NCBI GenBank assembly: GCA_016713135.1
Contig: JADJPR010000022.1
Location: 372,001-436,000, forward strand
Direction: 5' to 3'
DNA from: Rhodanobacteraceae bacterium
GTDB lineage: Bacteria > Pseudomonadota > Gammaproteobacteria > Xanthomonadales > SZUA-5
DNA length: 64,000 nt
Within the stretch, counting starts at the first letter, position 1, and each line of letters starts with the position of its first letter. This document shows, in pieces, positions 25,578 to 37,661 of this stretch. The notes under the pieces are model-generated. The model saw only the letters and a list, made by a program, of their open reading frames with translations, was not told the origin of the DNA and did not search any database. The translations under genes were made by a program, and so were the position numbers.

Positions 25578-27074
25578 TCAGCGCCCCGCTTCCTCCAACA
25601 ACACGGCGACGGTCTCTTCGAACAGCGCGTCAGCCCGGGTCCGATCGGCGGCAATCGCCACGAGCCCTAGTTTGCCGAATTCCGCGAGCGCCCCGATCAG
25701 GTTGAACACCACGCCGGTCTGGGTGTTCTGGTCGAAATGCAACTGGCGCTCGACGAGGATATCGATCAGGTCCTCGGGCACCAGTCGCTTGAGGCGCTCG
25801 TCCACCAGATTGTCGGTTGCGCAGTAGCAACGGGCCTGGCCCAACGGGGTCAGGAACTCGCCGGTGATAGAATCCACGTACCCGGCGGTCAGAAACTGGA
25901 GCATCTGGTAGGGCAAGGTGGTGCCGCCTTTCCGCAGATTGATCTCGATCGCATGGTGGCGCCAGCCGCCTTCCTCCTGTACCGAGACGAAGTCGATCGA
26001 AAAGCGCCCGATGACCCCCTCTGCAGCAAGGACGGCGCCCACTTTCCGGCCGGTCTCCGCGAGCGCTTGCCGATAAGCGGCGTCCGCGGGAAAGCGGCTT
26101 CCAAGGAATATCTGCCCGGTAGGTCCGCCGAGTATCTGGTCGTGGGTGGAAATGACTTCCAGCACGCCCAGCGCGTTCACCCGCATCTGGACCGAAGGCG
26201 AGCATTTTGCCTTGCCGTCGATCCAGGCCTCGACGACCCCGCCCTTCTCGGCGAACTTGCGTGCGTAGGTCGTGAAGTCCATTCCGCTGGCCTCGAACCG
26301 GAGTCTTTGCGGAAGCTCGGCGCGCATCCAGGAGACGAGATCGCCTTCCTCCGGCGCATCACCGAAATCGATCACCGCATTGCCTTCTCCGGAGAAGCCC
26401 TCATCGAGCTTCAGTACCGCGCGCCGCAGTCCTGGCTGGCGTTGCCGCAAGTCCACCAGTGCCTGGGCCGCGGCATCGAGATCCGGCAAGCCCTCGGCAC
26501 CATCCGCAGACAGCACGCCCGCCCGACGGAAAGCGGTCCGGCTCCCGCTCTTGCTGCCCCAGTAAGCCAGTTCCGGATCGCAGGCATACAGTGGGACATC
26601 GAGCACCAGCGCAAGCTCGCGTTCCAGCGCGGTGGCATTGAAGACCGAGAGGTGCGCGAGTGCCGGATCCCCGATGGCAGCGCGCAGCCGGGCCAGCAGG
26701 CGCGGCCGCTCCAGGATTTTCTGGGTCAGGCTGCGCGGCGAGGCATCGTCCGCCGACAGCAGCGTGAGCCGCCTGCGCGCGTGCGTCCCCGGAATTCCCG
26801 ACAACAGGTTCAGGTAGTAGTCGATGACGCTGGGTGCGATCGGCGTCGAAGTGACGAAAACCACCCGGGTGCGCGGCATGCGCAGGAGCATGAGCATGCT
26901 CAGCTGGCGCTCTTCATAGTGACGCGCACCTTCGACCCGGGCCAGGACTTCCGGGTCAAGACTCAGCCCCGGCACGACAACCACGGTGCGCGGCGCCAGA
27001 CGGTCGTGCGCCACCCGCTCGAACATCGGGCGCAGGCGCGATTGCAGCAAAGCGAATCGGGCATCAGCTTCCAT
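25578..27074 (-). CDS. ATP-grasp ligase of the PGM1 (pheganomycin peptide ligase) type
   Basis: A 498-residue protein. LKLDEGFSGEGNAVIDF around residue 225, the later IGRFSIDFVSV and EINLRKGGTTLP are typical of the ATP-grasp fold of PGM1-related peptide ligases, and the C-terminal 100 residues fit the PGM1 C-terminal domain. Such enzymes join a peptide or amino acid to a carboxylate using ATP. The substrate is unknown. It is divergent from an N-formylglutamate amidohydrolase-like gene 90 bp away, a pairing that suggests a shared small-molecule pathway. There is no signal peptide, so it is cytosolic. Confidence 0.75.
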   Translation of the reverse strand: MEADARFALLQSRLRPMFERVAHDRLAPRTVVVVPGLSLDPEVLARVEGARHYEERQLSMLMLLRMPRTRVVFVTSTPIAPSVIDYYLNLLSGIPGTHARRRLTLLSADDASPRSLTQKILERPRLLARLRAAIGDPALAHLSVFNATALERELALVLDVPLYACDPELAYWGSKSGSRTAFRRAGVLSADGAEGLPDLDAAAQALVDLRQRQPGLRRAVLKLDEGFSGEGNAVIDFGDAPEEGDLVSWMRAELPQRLRFEASGMDFTTYARKFAEKGGVVEAWIDGKAKCSPSVQMRVNALGVLEVISTHDQILGGPTGQIFLGSRFPADAAYRQALAETGRKVGAVLAAEGVIGRFSIDFVSVQEEGGWRHHAIEINLRKGGTTLPYQMLQFLTAGYVDSITGEFLTPLGQARCYCATDNLVDERLKRLVPEDLIDILVERQLHFDQNTQTGVVFNLIGALAEFGKLGLVAIAADRTRADALFEETVAVLLEEAGR

Positions 27075-27109
27075 GCTGATCGCGTATACCGGAGATCTCG
27101 GGCCGCACC

Positions 27110-27123
27110 CTGATCCGGATCAA
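27110..27123. promoter_or_regulatory. FNR-like palindrome, one mismatch
   Basis: CTGATCCGGATCAA differs from TTGAT-N4-ATCAA at one base and lies in the 90-bp gap between the divergent ligase and amidohydrolase genes. It may be chance; GC-rich palindromes with GATC are common. Confidence 0.25.
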
Positions 27124-27164
27124 ACTGCGGCATCATCGAGGCCCCAGGATCGGCAGCAGCATCG

Positions 27165-27902
27165 ATGTTCCGCTTTCACCCGGGCAGCAACCTCCACTGG
27201 CTGGTGCTGTGCGATCACGCGTCGAATCGCGTACCGGCAGAATTGTCGGATCTGGGACTATCGCCGCACGAACTCGGCCGGCACACCGCCTGGGATATCG
27301 GGGCAGGCGATGTCGCGCGGCGCATCGCGCGTGGACTTGGGGCGCCGCTCATCGAACAGGGCGTTTCCCGGCTGGTGATCGACGCCAACCGCGGCTGGGG
27401 CGACGACACCTTGATCCCGCGAATCAGCGACGGCACCCGCATCCCCGGGAACCAGGACGTCGACGAAACCGAGAAGCGCCGGCGTTGGGAGCTCTGGCAT
27501 CGCCCCTACCATCGCCGCATCGAGCGCCATCTGAATCAGATGCACGGCGTTGGCCTGGTTCCTTTCGTCGTGTCGATTCACAGCTTCACACCCCAACTCG
27601 GCGGCGGCGAACCTCGGCCCTGGCCCATCGGAATACTGTGGCGCCACGATCCAACCCTGGCCCACGCGCTGATCAGGCACCTGGGCCGCGATGGAGAGTT
27701 GATCGGAGACAACCGGCCCTACGATGGACACGTGGCGATGGGCTACACCGTCGAATTCCACGCCATCGGCCGGGCGCTGCCCTACACGATGGTGGAATTG
27801 CGTCAGGACCAGCTGGCCACACCCTCGGCGCGCAGGCGCTGGGCCTGCAAGGTCGGCTCTGCGCTCGAGGCAGTCGTCGGGCATTTCCGCCGCATTCGCT
27901 GA
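27165..27902 (+). CDS. N-formylglutamate amidohydrolase-family protein
   Basis: A 245-residue cytosolic hydrolase. CDHASNRVP near residue 17, DIGAGDVA, LVIDANRGWGDD, SIHSFTP near residue 134 and a closing TVEFHAIGRALPYTMVELRQD are the hallmark blocks of this family, whose metal-dependent members cleave N-formylglutamate or related amides. No histidine-degradation genes are nearby, so the true substrate may be a different N-acyl amino acid. Divergent partner of the PGM1-like ligase. Confidence 0.8.
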   Translation: MFRFHPGSNLHWLVLCDHASNRVPAELSDLGLSPHELGRHTAWDIGAGDVARRIARGLGAPLIEQGVSRLVIDANRGWGDDTLIPRISDGTRIPGNQDVDETEKRRRWELWHRPYHRRIERHLNQMHGVGLVPFVVSIHSFTPQLGGGEPRPWPIGILWRHDPTLAHALIRHLGRDGELIGDNRPYDGHVAMGYTVEFHAIGRALPYTMVELRQDQLATPSARRRWACKVGSALEAVVGHFRRIR

Positions 27903-27984
27903 GCCGATGGTCGGCGACCCACGCCGACGGCAAGCGGCGTGCGAGGTTCGCGCGCGTCCCGGCTCGCAGCGCGGCTTGCGCGAT

Positions 27985-28926
27985 TCAATCGCGGTCTATC
28001 CCGCCGAGGGCTGATCCGCGCGGGCGCTCGAACTCATCGAGAGCCCGCCGCGCCGCCTCGCGGCCGATCGCGATCATCTCGCGCGCACGCCAGAACTCGT
28101 AGAAGTAGCAGGCGTCGTGCGGGATGCGAATCAGCACGTCCGGTGGGTCCAATGCCAGTTGCATCTGGCTCATGCGCGCGTGGATCGTATCCAGCGCGCG
28201 AGACATCAAGTCGAGCAGACCGGGCTGCGTGGGAGTGTCCGACTTGCCTTCCATCAGGCGCTCGAACCAGGCGTGGACCCGCGCACTGAGCTTGTCCGGC
28301 GCCGCGTCCTGCACGTCCGTCATCGGCTCGGGCGCACGCAAGTGCAGTGTCGACTGCGCATTGGCATCCACCGCGATCACCAGGTCGGCCGCGAACAGCC
28401 GCGTCGCTGCGATCGGCACCGGCGCCAGCAGGCCGCCATCGACCAGGTCGCGCCCATCGAGGCGGTGCGGCGTGAACATCATCGGGATCGCGATCGAGGC
28501 GCGGATCGCATCGAACAGACGTCCACGCGCCAGCCAGACCTCGCGCTGGTTGGTCAAGTCGGTGGCGACTGCCACGAAGGGCAAAGGCAGGTCCTCGATG
28601 CGGTGATCGCCCACCAGGTCCTGCATCGCGGCGATCACGCGCTCGCCCTTGATCAGCCCCGGATGGCCGAAAGCGAAATCGAGCAGGCGCAGGACGTCAC
28701 CGCGATCCAGCGCGCAGGCCCAGTCGCGGTACTCGCTCAATCGCCCCGCGGCATGGATGCCGCCAACCAGCGCGCCCATCGATGAGCCAGCGATCGCCGA
28801 CAGCCGGTAACCGCGCGCGGCCAGTTCTTCGATCACGCCAATATGCGCAAGCCCACGTGCGCCGCCCGCGCCGAGTACCAGGGCCACGCTGCGGGCCGCT
28901 ATCCGTCGCTCATCGTCGTTGCCCAC
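27985..28926 (-). CDS. Patatin-like phospholipase (RssA type)
   Basis: A 313-residue lipid hydrolase. The serine nucleophile elbow is GSSMG (SAIAGSSMGALVGG near residue 48), with the oxyanion-hole glycines LGAGGARGLAHIGV at the start and the catalytic Asp in DGGLLAPVP. GTG 28926 is chosen because GGAGG lies 7 nt upstream; a longer reading would extend toward the tRNA terminator. The tail is rich in charged residues. Likely cytosolic or membrane-associated; substrate unknown. Confidence 0.85.
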   Translation of the reverse strand: MGNDDERRIAARSVALVLGAGGARGLAHIGVIEELAARGYRLSAIAGSSMGALVGGIHAAGRLSEYRDWACALDRGDVLRLLDFAFGHPGLIKGERVIAAMQDLVGDHRIEDLPLPFVAVATDLTNQREVWLARGRLFDAIRASIAIPMMFTPHRLDGRDLVDGGLLAPVPIAATRLFAADLVIAVDANAQSTLHLRAPEPMTDVQDAAPDKLSARVHAWFERLMEGKSDTPTQPGLLDLMSRALDTIHARMSQMQLALDPPDVLIRIPHDACYFYEFWRAREMIAIGREAARRALDEFERPRGSALGGIDRD

Positions 28927-28971
28927 AGAGCGCCTCCTGCCACGCGTGCAGTGCTTCCGATCCGCGCATGC

Positions 28972-29002
28972 AAAAAGGCCCGCGTGGTTGTCCACGCGGG
29001 CC
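28972..29002 (-). terminator. Rho-independent terminator of the tRNA-Asn transcript
   Basis: On the minus strand an 11-bp perfect stem (28992-29002 with 28977-28987) and a 4-nt loop are followed by five T. It starts 12 nt past the tRNA 3-prime end and overlaps no gene. Confidence 0.9.
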
Positions 29003-29013
29003 TTCGCCAAAGC

Positions 29014-29088
<75 letters not shown>

Positions 29089-29152
29089 ACGGTAGAAGCG
29101 GAATAATGCCGACGTCCTGCCGCGTCCGTCAATAGCCCCGCCGAAGCTTTTT

Positions 29153-30526
29153 TCAAGCAGCCGGCTTGAGGCGGTAACACGGCTTGTACGGGTCGCTGCC
29201 CGGCAGTTTCATGCGGTGCTGTTCGACAAAGGCTCTCAGCAGTCCATCCATCGCATCCATGATCGCCGGCTCGCCGGTCAATTCGTAGGGCCCGTGCGCC
29301 TCGATGGCGCGGATGCCCTCCTCCTTGACGTTGCCCGCGACGATGCCGCTGAACGCGCGGCGCAAATCAGCCGCCAGTTCGTGAACCGGACGACCGCGGT
29401 GCAATTGCAGTTGCGCCATCGCCTCGTGGGTTGGCATGAAGCGGAACTGGAAGGCCTCGGGGATTTTCAGTGTCCAGTTGTAGAAGAAGGCGTCCTTGGT
29501 CTCGACCCGATGGTCGGTGACCTGCGCCATGCCCTGCTTGACGTGGCGCGCGACCTCCACCGGATCGCCGACAATGATGCGGTAACGCTCAGAGGCCGCA
29601 TCGCCCAGCGTGAGCTTGAGGAAGGCATCGATCTGCTCGAAGTAGGCGGCGCTGTCCTTGGGGCCAGTGAACACCACCGGGAAGGGCACCCGCGCGTTGT
29701 CCGGGTGCAGCAGGATGCCGAGCAGGTAAAGGATCTCTTCTGCGGTGCCGACGCCACCCGGGAACACGATGATCGCGTGACCAACGCGCACGAAGGATTC
29801 GAGTCGCTTTTCGATGTCCGGCATGATCACCAGTTGATTGACGATGGCATTGGGCGGCTCCGCCGCAATGATCCCGGGCTCGGTGATGCCGATGTAGCGG
29901 GTGTTGCTGATGCGCTGCTTCGCGTGCGCAATGGTGGCGCCCTTCATCGGCCCCTTCATCGCGCCCGGGCCGCAACCGGTGCAGATATCCATTCCGCGCA
30001 GGCCGAGTTCATAGCCCACCTTCTTGGTGTACTCGTACTCCTTGCGGCCGATCGAGTGACCGCCCCAGCAGACGACCATGTTCGGTGCCTGCTGCGCGCG
30101 CAGGATGCCGGCGTTGCGCAGGATGTCGAACACCGCGTTGGTGATGCCCTCGGGCTCGTGGAAGTTCGCGCGCGTCTTGATTTCGTTCTCGACATACAGG
30201 ATGTCGCGCAGCACCGCGAACAACAGCTGGCGGATGCCGCGAATGATCTCGCCGTCGACGAAGGCCTGCGCCGGCGCATTGATCAGGTCCAGTTTGACGC
30301 CGCGGTCCTGCTGGACCACGCGCACATCGAAATCCGGATGCCGCGCCAGCACCGCGCGCGCGTCGTCGCTCTCGCTGCCGGTGGTCAGCACCGCCAGCGT
30401 GCAGCGGCGGAACAGGTCATACAGGGTGCCGGTGGTGGCGGCGGTCAGGCGCCGCACCTCGGCTTTGGACAACACATCCATGCCCGCTTCGGGATTGATG
30501 CGGGCGCTGACAGGTCGGTGATTCAT
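29153..30526 (-). CDS. ppnN: Nucleotide 5-prime-monophosphate nucleosidase PpnN (YgdH)
   Basis: A 457-residue enzyme of the LOG/TIGR00730-like family that hydrolyses purine and pyrimidine nucleoside monophosphates to base and ribose phosphate. The motif PGGVGTAEEILYLLG near residue 265 and CTGCGPGAMKGPMKGA near residue 182 are diagnostic, and the extra N- and C-terminal domains and length match E. coli PpnN, which responds to (p)ppGpp. Intact reading frame. Confidence 0.92.
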   Translation of the reverse strand: MNHRPVSARINPEAGMDVLSKAEVRRLTAATTGTLYDLFRRCTLAVLTTGSESDDARAVLARHPDFDVRVVQQDRGVKLDLINAPAQAFVDGEIIRGIRQLLFAVLRDILYVENEIKTRANFHEPEGITNAVFDILRNAGILRAQQAPNMVVCWGGHSIGRKEYEYTKKVGYELGLRGMDICTGCGPGAMKGPMKGATIAHAKQRISNTRYIGITEPGIIAAEPPNAIVNQLVIMPDIEKRLESFVRVGHAIIVFPGGVGTAEEILYLLGILLHPDNARVPFPVVFTGPKDSAAYFEQIDAFLKLTLGDAASERYRIIVGDPVEVARHVKQGMAQVTDHRVETKDAFFYNWTLKIPEAFQFRFMPTHEAMAQLQLHRGRPVHELAADLRRAFSGIVAGNVKEEGIRAIEAHGPYELTGEPAIMDAMDGLLRAFVEQHRMKLPGSDPYKPCYRLKPAA

Positions 30527-30652
30527 GAAACGTCCTTGCTGGAGCGCGGCCCGGTGGCAGCGCTTCCCTGGTCTTGATCGGGAGTCGGATCGAGCCGCCG
30601 CCCGGACGGGCGACGCGTGTGCGATCGCGCTCGCGCGATCGGACCCAATAGT

Positions 30653-31687
30653 TTACGCAGCTTCGGTCAATTGCGCGATACCGATGCCACCGCGGACGAG
30701 CTTGGCGTCGAATCCGCGCTCGGTCAGCAGGAACACCGCCGAGGCGCTACGCCGGCCAGTATCGCAATACACCCAGTATTCGCGGGCCGGGTCGAGGGTC
30801 TTAGCGAGCGTGCGCAAGCGCGCCAGCGGCACATTCATCGCCCCCGGCCAATGACCGCGCTCGAACTCGCTGGGCAGTCGGACATCCACCAGGCGCACAT
30901 TGGCATTGATTTCGGACAGCTGGACCTCGCGCAGCAGCGGCGCCTTGAGCAGGCGCGCGAACGCAGCACTGGACAGGCGCATCAAGGAACAGCGAGTCAA
31001 CGCCCGTACCGTGGCATTGCGCGGCTCGCCGGAGACCAGCGCCTCCTCACCGAAGGCGCGCCCAACGCCGAGCTGCGCCAGTTCTTCTTCCGAGTTGCCA
31101 TTCGGGTCTTCCAGCACCACCTGGGCGCGCCCTTCGGTCACCACGTAGTAATAATCGCCGGGCTCGCCCTGCTTGAGGATGATCTGACCCGCCTCGAAGG
31201 TCACCGGTTCCATGCTGGCGAAGATCTGCGCGATGTTTCCCGGCGGAATGCGCAGGAAGGCCTTGCTCTGCAACAGGGCGGTCATCCAGTCCTGCGCGTT
31301 GTCCCCATCGCCGGCTGCGGCCAGCTCGCGCGCCTCAACGCCACCGGTCTGCGACCAGGTCAGCATCACGTCGAGCAGTTCGCGATCGACAAAGAGCACC
31401 TGAGCAGGCTTCAGGCAAAGCGCCGTCTGCGCCCGCCGCTGGCCTGGGGCCAGCGCATAACGCGCTTCGGGATCGCCCGCGCGCAATCGGCCAGCGCCTC
31501 GCTCGTCCTGCAACTCGATCTCGCCATCGATCAGGAAGGCCTGGGTGCGCGCCAATTCGCCGCGGCTGAAGATCACCTGGCCTGGCTGATAGTTCACCAG
31601 ACTGCTCTGCTTCGCCAGCTGCGAGCGATCCGACGGAACCAGCGACTGCAGCGGCACGAAGCGCCCGAACAGGCTGATGTTGACCAT
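30653..31687 (-). CDS. Cyclic nucleotide-binding and rhodanese regulator-like protein
   Basis: A 344-residue cytosolic protein starting MVNISLFGRF. It has a degenerate cNMP-type domain (YQPGQVIFSRGE, about residues 30-60), a clearer second one (FEAGQIILKQGEPGDYYYVV about 160-180, then GRAFGEEALVSGEPRNATVRA), and a C-terminal rhodanese domain (RLVDVRLPSEFERGHWPGAM) with the candidate active cysteine in VYCDTGRRSA. No DNA-binding domain is visible, so it probably senses a nucleotide and acts through sulfur chemistry or binding rather than transcription. Confidence 0.8.
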   Translation of the reverse strand: MVNISLFGRFVPLQSLVPSDRSQLAKQSSLVNYQPGQVIFSRGELARTQAFLIDGEIELQDERGAGRLRAGDPEARYALAPGQRRAQTALCLKPAQVLFVDRELLDVMLTWSQTGGVEARELAAAGDGDNAQDWMTALLQSKAFLRIPPGNIAQIFASMEPVTFEAGQIILKQGEPGDYYYVVTEGRAQVVLEDPNGNSEEELAQLGVGRAFGEEALVSGEPRNATVRALTRCSLMRLSSAAFARLLKAPLLREVQLSEINANVRLVDVRLPSEFERGHWPGAMNVPLARLRTLAKTLDPAREYWVYCDTGRRSASAVFLLTERGFDAKLVRGGIGIAQLTEAA

Positions 31688-31802
31688 GGATGGCGGTGGC
31701 CTCCAGTGCGAGGGCCGGGATTCTAGTCCTTTCGAATACGGGTGACGAGTCGATCCGGCGGGCAATGAAACCCTTGTTCGCGTGTGTTTCAGGGCGCCCC
31801 AA

Positions 31803-32262
31803 ATCGGGTAGGAGGCGGGGTCACCCACGGCGAAACACCTCACCGACCTTGGCTTTGAGCCGTTCGATGCTGGTCGGCGCGATGCGCAGCTTCGGCGCCT
31901 TGTGCGCCGTCAGGCTGTAGCCCGGAAACTTGCGATTCCAAGGTCGATCGACGGCGCTCTTTGCCGCATTGACGTTGAGCCTAAGTCGCTCTTCCAGGAA
32001 CTGCGTATTGCTCGCCAGCACCCGCGCGCCGGCCGCTTCGCCGCGGACGTGGATGTTGCAGTCGTCCGCATAACGGCAGAACGCATGGCCGCGACGCCGT
32101 GCCGCCTCATATCCGTTTCCTGTTCGTCAGGCCAGCGCTTTGCCTTCAGCTTCCTTCAGGTTCGCAGTTTCCCACGACACCCTTGCCGTTCGGCCAACTC
32201 TTCCCCCTGCCGGGCGAGTAGAGGACTTTCACCTCAAAGCAGGTGCGCCCTGCCGGGCGCCC
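31803..32262 (-). mobile_element. Degenerate group II intron
   Basis: The right edge carries the intron 5-prime sequence (on the minus strand GCGCCCGGCAGGGCGCACC, near the GTGCGCCCGGCAGGGTGCG of the intact intron at 43985-45865). The left edge keeps the 3-prime end CCCGCCTCCTACCCGAT. Between them only pieces of the reverse transcriptase survive (FLEERLRLNVNAAKSAV, LRIAPTSIERLKAKV), in broken frames. Most domains and the coding centre are deleted. It lies just past the aceA terminator, the usual landing site of class C introns. Confidence 0.8.
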
Positions 32263-32267
32263 CAAAG

Positions 32268-32294
32268 AAAAACCCCGGCGGAAGACCGCCGGGG
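32268..32294 (-). terminator. Rho-independent terminator of the aceB-aceA operon
   Basis: On the minus strand a 9-bp stem CCCCGGCGG with CCGCCGGGG, loop TCTT, is followed by five T. It lies about 90 nt past the aceA stop. Confidence 0.88.
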
Positions 32295-32381
32295 TGTGGG
32301 AGTGCAGCATCTCTTGTAACGCGGATCCAGTGACGCTCGGGCCAATGTCCTCGCACTGGCCCGGCGATTCCGTGATCTCGT

Positions 32382-33671
<1,290 letters not shown>

Positions 33672-33674
33672 GGT

Positions 33675-35276
<1,602 letters not shown>

Positions 35277-35462
35277 GGTCAGCACTCATCAGGCCAGGCG
35301 CCGCGCTCCCCCTCCCAAGGTGTGCGCGGCAGATGAACCCGAGCCTAACGAGAGAAACAAGAGTGCGCAAACCGGACGAAAGTCGGGGTGGGCCGGCAGC
35401 CGCTTGCACGCCCTCGCAAATCCCAGCATCATGATGCTTCCTATGTCACATCGTGATGTCTG

Positions 35463-35723
35463 ATGCGCACGACACTGACCTTGGACGATGACGTCCTCGC
35501 GCTGCTGAAACGCGCCGAGCGGGAGCGCGGATTGAGCTTCAAGCAAGTCGTGAATGACGCACTGCGGCGTGGACTTGCGGTTGCGCCCGTGGCGATGGTG
35601 GCCGAGCCGCTGCCGAGCTACCGCCTCGGCACCCGCGCCGGGATTGATTTGAGCAAATCGCTGGCACTCGCGGGGGAACTGGAGGACGAGGCACTGAAGG
35701 CCAGGCAGACGCTGGGCCGATGA
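35463..35723 (+). CDS. VapB-like ribbon-helix-helix antitoxin
   Basis: An 86-residue protein whose first 45 residues (MRTTLTLDDDVLALLKRAER then GLSFKQVVNDALRRGL) fit the ribbon-helix-helix DNA-binding fold of VapB/DUF2191-type antitoxins; the rest would wrap the toxin. It overlaps the PIN gene by 4 nt (ATGA), which supports a toxin-antitoxin pair. Confidence 0.78.
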   Translation: MRTTLTLDDDVLALLKRAERERGLSFKQVVNDALRRGLAVAPVAMVAEPLPSYRLGTRAGIDLSKSLALAGELEDEALKARQTLGR

Positions 35724-36154
35724 AGGTCCTGGATGCCAATGTGCTGATCGCCGCCGCCGCCAGCGATCACCCGCATCACGCTGTGGCTGCGAGCTGGCTG
35801 GCGCGCGCGCGGCGCGAACACGAGTTGTTGGCGCTGTGCCCGGTGGTCGCCCTCGCATTCCTGCGCATTACGACGAATCCGAAGATCAACGAGAGCCCGT
35901 TGACCGCCGCACAGGCACTCGCGTGGCTGCAGGCCTTGCTGCGCTCACCATCGGCACGCTGGATGCACCCGGCCGACGAGCACCTGCTGAACCTGGAACG
36001 GCTGCTCGTCGGGCCGGTGGTCGGCAACCTGGTGATGGACGCACACCTCGCCGCGCTGGCGCTAGAGAACGGCGCGTCGGTGGTGACCTTCGACCGCGAT
36101 TTCCTGCGCTTCCAGGGCCTGCGCGTGGAACTGCTCACGCACGAGGCGAACTGA
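35720..36154 (+). CDS. PIN-domain toxin (VapC-like)
   Basis: A 144-residue PIN-domain ribonuclease. The acidic residues expected of the active site are visible: LDANVLIAAA (Asp5), a Glu in the middle (NESPLTAAQ region), LVMDAHLAALA and VVTFDRDFLRF. PIN toxins cut RNA. The start overlaps the antitoxin stop. It is convergent with ffh. Confidence 0.82.
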   Translation: MKVLDANVLIAAAASDHPHHAVAASWLARARREHELLALCPVVALAFLRITTNPKINESPLTAAQALAWLQALLRSPSARWMHPADEHLLNLERLLVGPVVGNLVMDAHLAALALENGASVVTFDRDFLRFQGLRVELLTHEAN

Positions 36155-36169
36155 CCGGCAGATCCTTCC

Positions 36170-37561
36170 TCAGCGGCGGAATCCCGGCGGCATGCCGCCG
36201 CCCATGCCACCCATCCCACCCATGCCGCCCTTCAATGCGCGCAGCATGCCCTTGATGCCGCCACCGGAGAGCTTCTTCATCATCTTCTCCATCATCATGT
36301 GCTGCTTGAGCAGCTTGTTGATGTCGGAGGGATGGGTTCCGGAACCGCGCGCCACGCGCGCCTTGCGCGAACCGTTGAGCAGATCCGGATAGCGCCGTTC
36401 CTTGGGGGTCATCGAATTGATGATCGCCACCATCTTGCGCAGTTCCTTGTCGCCCATCGCACCCATCGCGTTGACGTCGCCCACTTTCGGCATGCCGGGC
36501 AGTTTGTCCATCAGCGATGCCATGCCGCCCATGTTCTGCATCTGCAGCAACTGCTCGCGCATGTCGTTCAGATCGAACTTCTTGCCGCTGACCACCTTCG
36601 CGGCCAGCTTTTCCATCTTGTCCTGGTCGGCCTTGCGGGTGACGTCCTCGATCAGCGACAGCACATCGCCCATGCCGAGGATGCGGCTGGCCACGCGATC
36701 GGGATAGAAAGGCTCCAGTGCGTCGAGCTTCTCGCCGGCGCCGAGGAACTTGATCGGGCGCCCGGTCAGGTAGCGCACCGACAGCGCCGCACCGCCGCGG
36801 GCGTCACCGTCGGTCTTGGTCAGGATCACGCCGGTCAGCGGCAGCGCCTCGGCGAAGGCCTTGGCGGTGTTCGCCGCGTCCTGGCCGGTCATGCTGTCGA
36901 CCACGAACAGGGTCTCGATCGGATTCAGCGCCTTATGCAGCTCGGCGACCTCGGCCATCATCGCCTGGTCGATGGCCAGGCGGCCGGCGGTGTCGACGAT
37001 CAGCACGTCGATCAACTGGCGCCGCGCGGCCTCGATCGCTGCACGCGCGATGTCCAGCGGCTTCTGCTCCGGCGTGCTCGGGAAGAACTCGGCACCCACC
37101 TGCCCCGCGACCGTCTTCAGCTGCTCGATCGCCGCCGGGCGGTAGACGTCGCAGCTCACCACCATGACCCGCTTCTTGCGCCGCTCCTGCAGCAGTTTTG
37201 CCAGCTTGCCGCTGGTGGTGGTCTTGCCCGATCCCTGCAGGCCGGCCATCAGCACCACCGCCGGCGCCGGGCAGTTCAGGCTCAGCTCCTCGTTGCGCGC
37301 GCCCATGACCGCCACGAGTTCATCGTGAACGATCTTCACCAGGGTCTGGCCTGGGGTCAGGCTCTGCAGCACTTCCTGCCCGATCGCGCGGCCCTTGACT
37401 CGCTCAATCAGCGCCTGCACCACCGGCAGCGCCACATCCGCCTCCAGCAGCGCAATGCGCACCTCGCGCAGCGCCTCGCGAATGTTCTCCTCGGACAACC
37501 GGCCGCGCCCGCGCAGGCGGTTGACGGTCTCGGTCAGGCGTTTTTGCAGGTTCTCGAACAT
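36170..37561 (-). CDS. ffh: Signal recognition particle protein Ffh
   Basis: A 463-residue GTPase that, with 4.5S RNA, targets membrane proteins. The G-domain motifs GLQGSGKTTTSGKLA, DTAGRLAID and LTKTDGDARGG are present, followed by the methionine-rich M domain ending GGMGGMGGMGGGMPPGFRR. Full length and intact; a useful control showing the sequence here is free of frameshifts. Confidence 0.97.
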   Translation of the reverse strand: MFENLQKRLTETVNRLRGRGRLSEENIREALREVRIALLEADVALPVVQALIERVKGRAIGQEVLQSLTPGQTLVKIVHDELVAVMGARNEELSLNCPAPAVVLMAGLQGSGKTTTSGKLAKLLQERRKKRVMVVSCDVYRPAAIEQLKTVAGQVGAEFFPSTPEQKPLDIARAAIEAARRQLIDVLIVDTAGRLAIDQAMMAEVAELHKALNPIETLFVVDSMTGQDAANTAKAFAEALPLTGVILTKTDGDARGGAALSVRYLTGRPIKFLGAGEKLDALEPFYPDRVASRILGMGDVLSLIEDVTRKADQDKMEKLAAKVVSGKKFDLNDMREQLLQMQNMGGMASLMDKLPGMPKVGDVNAMGAMGDKELRKMVAIINSMTPKERRYPDLLNGSRKARVARGSGTHPSDINKLLKQHMMMEKMMKKLSGGGIKGMLRALKGGMGGMGGMGGGMPPGFRR

Positions 37562-37661
37562 GGCGGCATCTGGCAGCTGGACAACAGGGGGCGGACTCTA
37601 CGGGCTTCGGGGCGAGCCATAAAGGCGTCGCAGGTTGTGCTCGCCTCCCCGCGATGCCCGC

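Noticed and set aside
28927..29010. Longer N-terminus for the patatin gene
   Set aside because: It would run back across the tRNA terminator. GTG 28926 has a strong GGAGG site 7 nt upstream.
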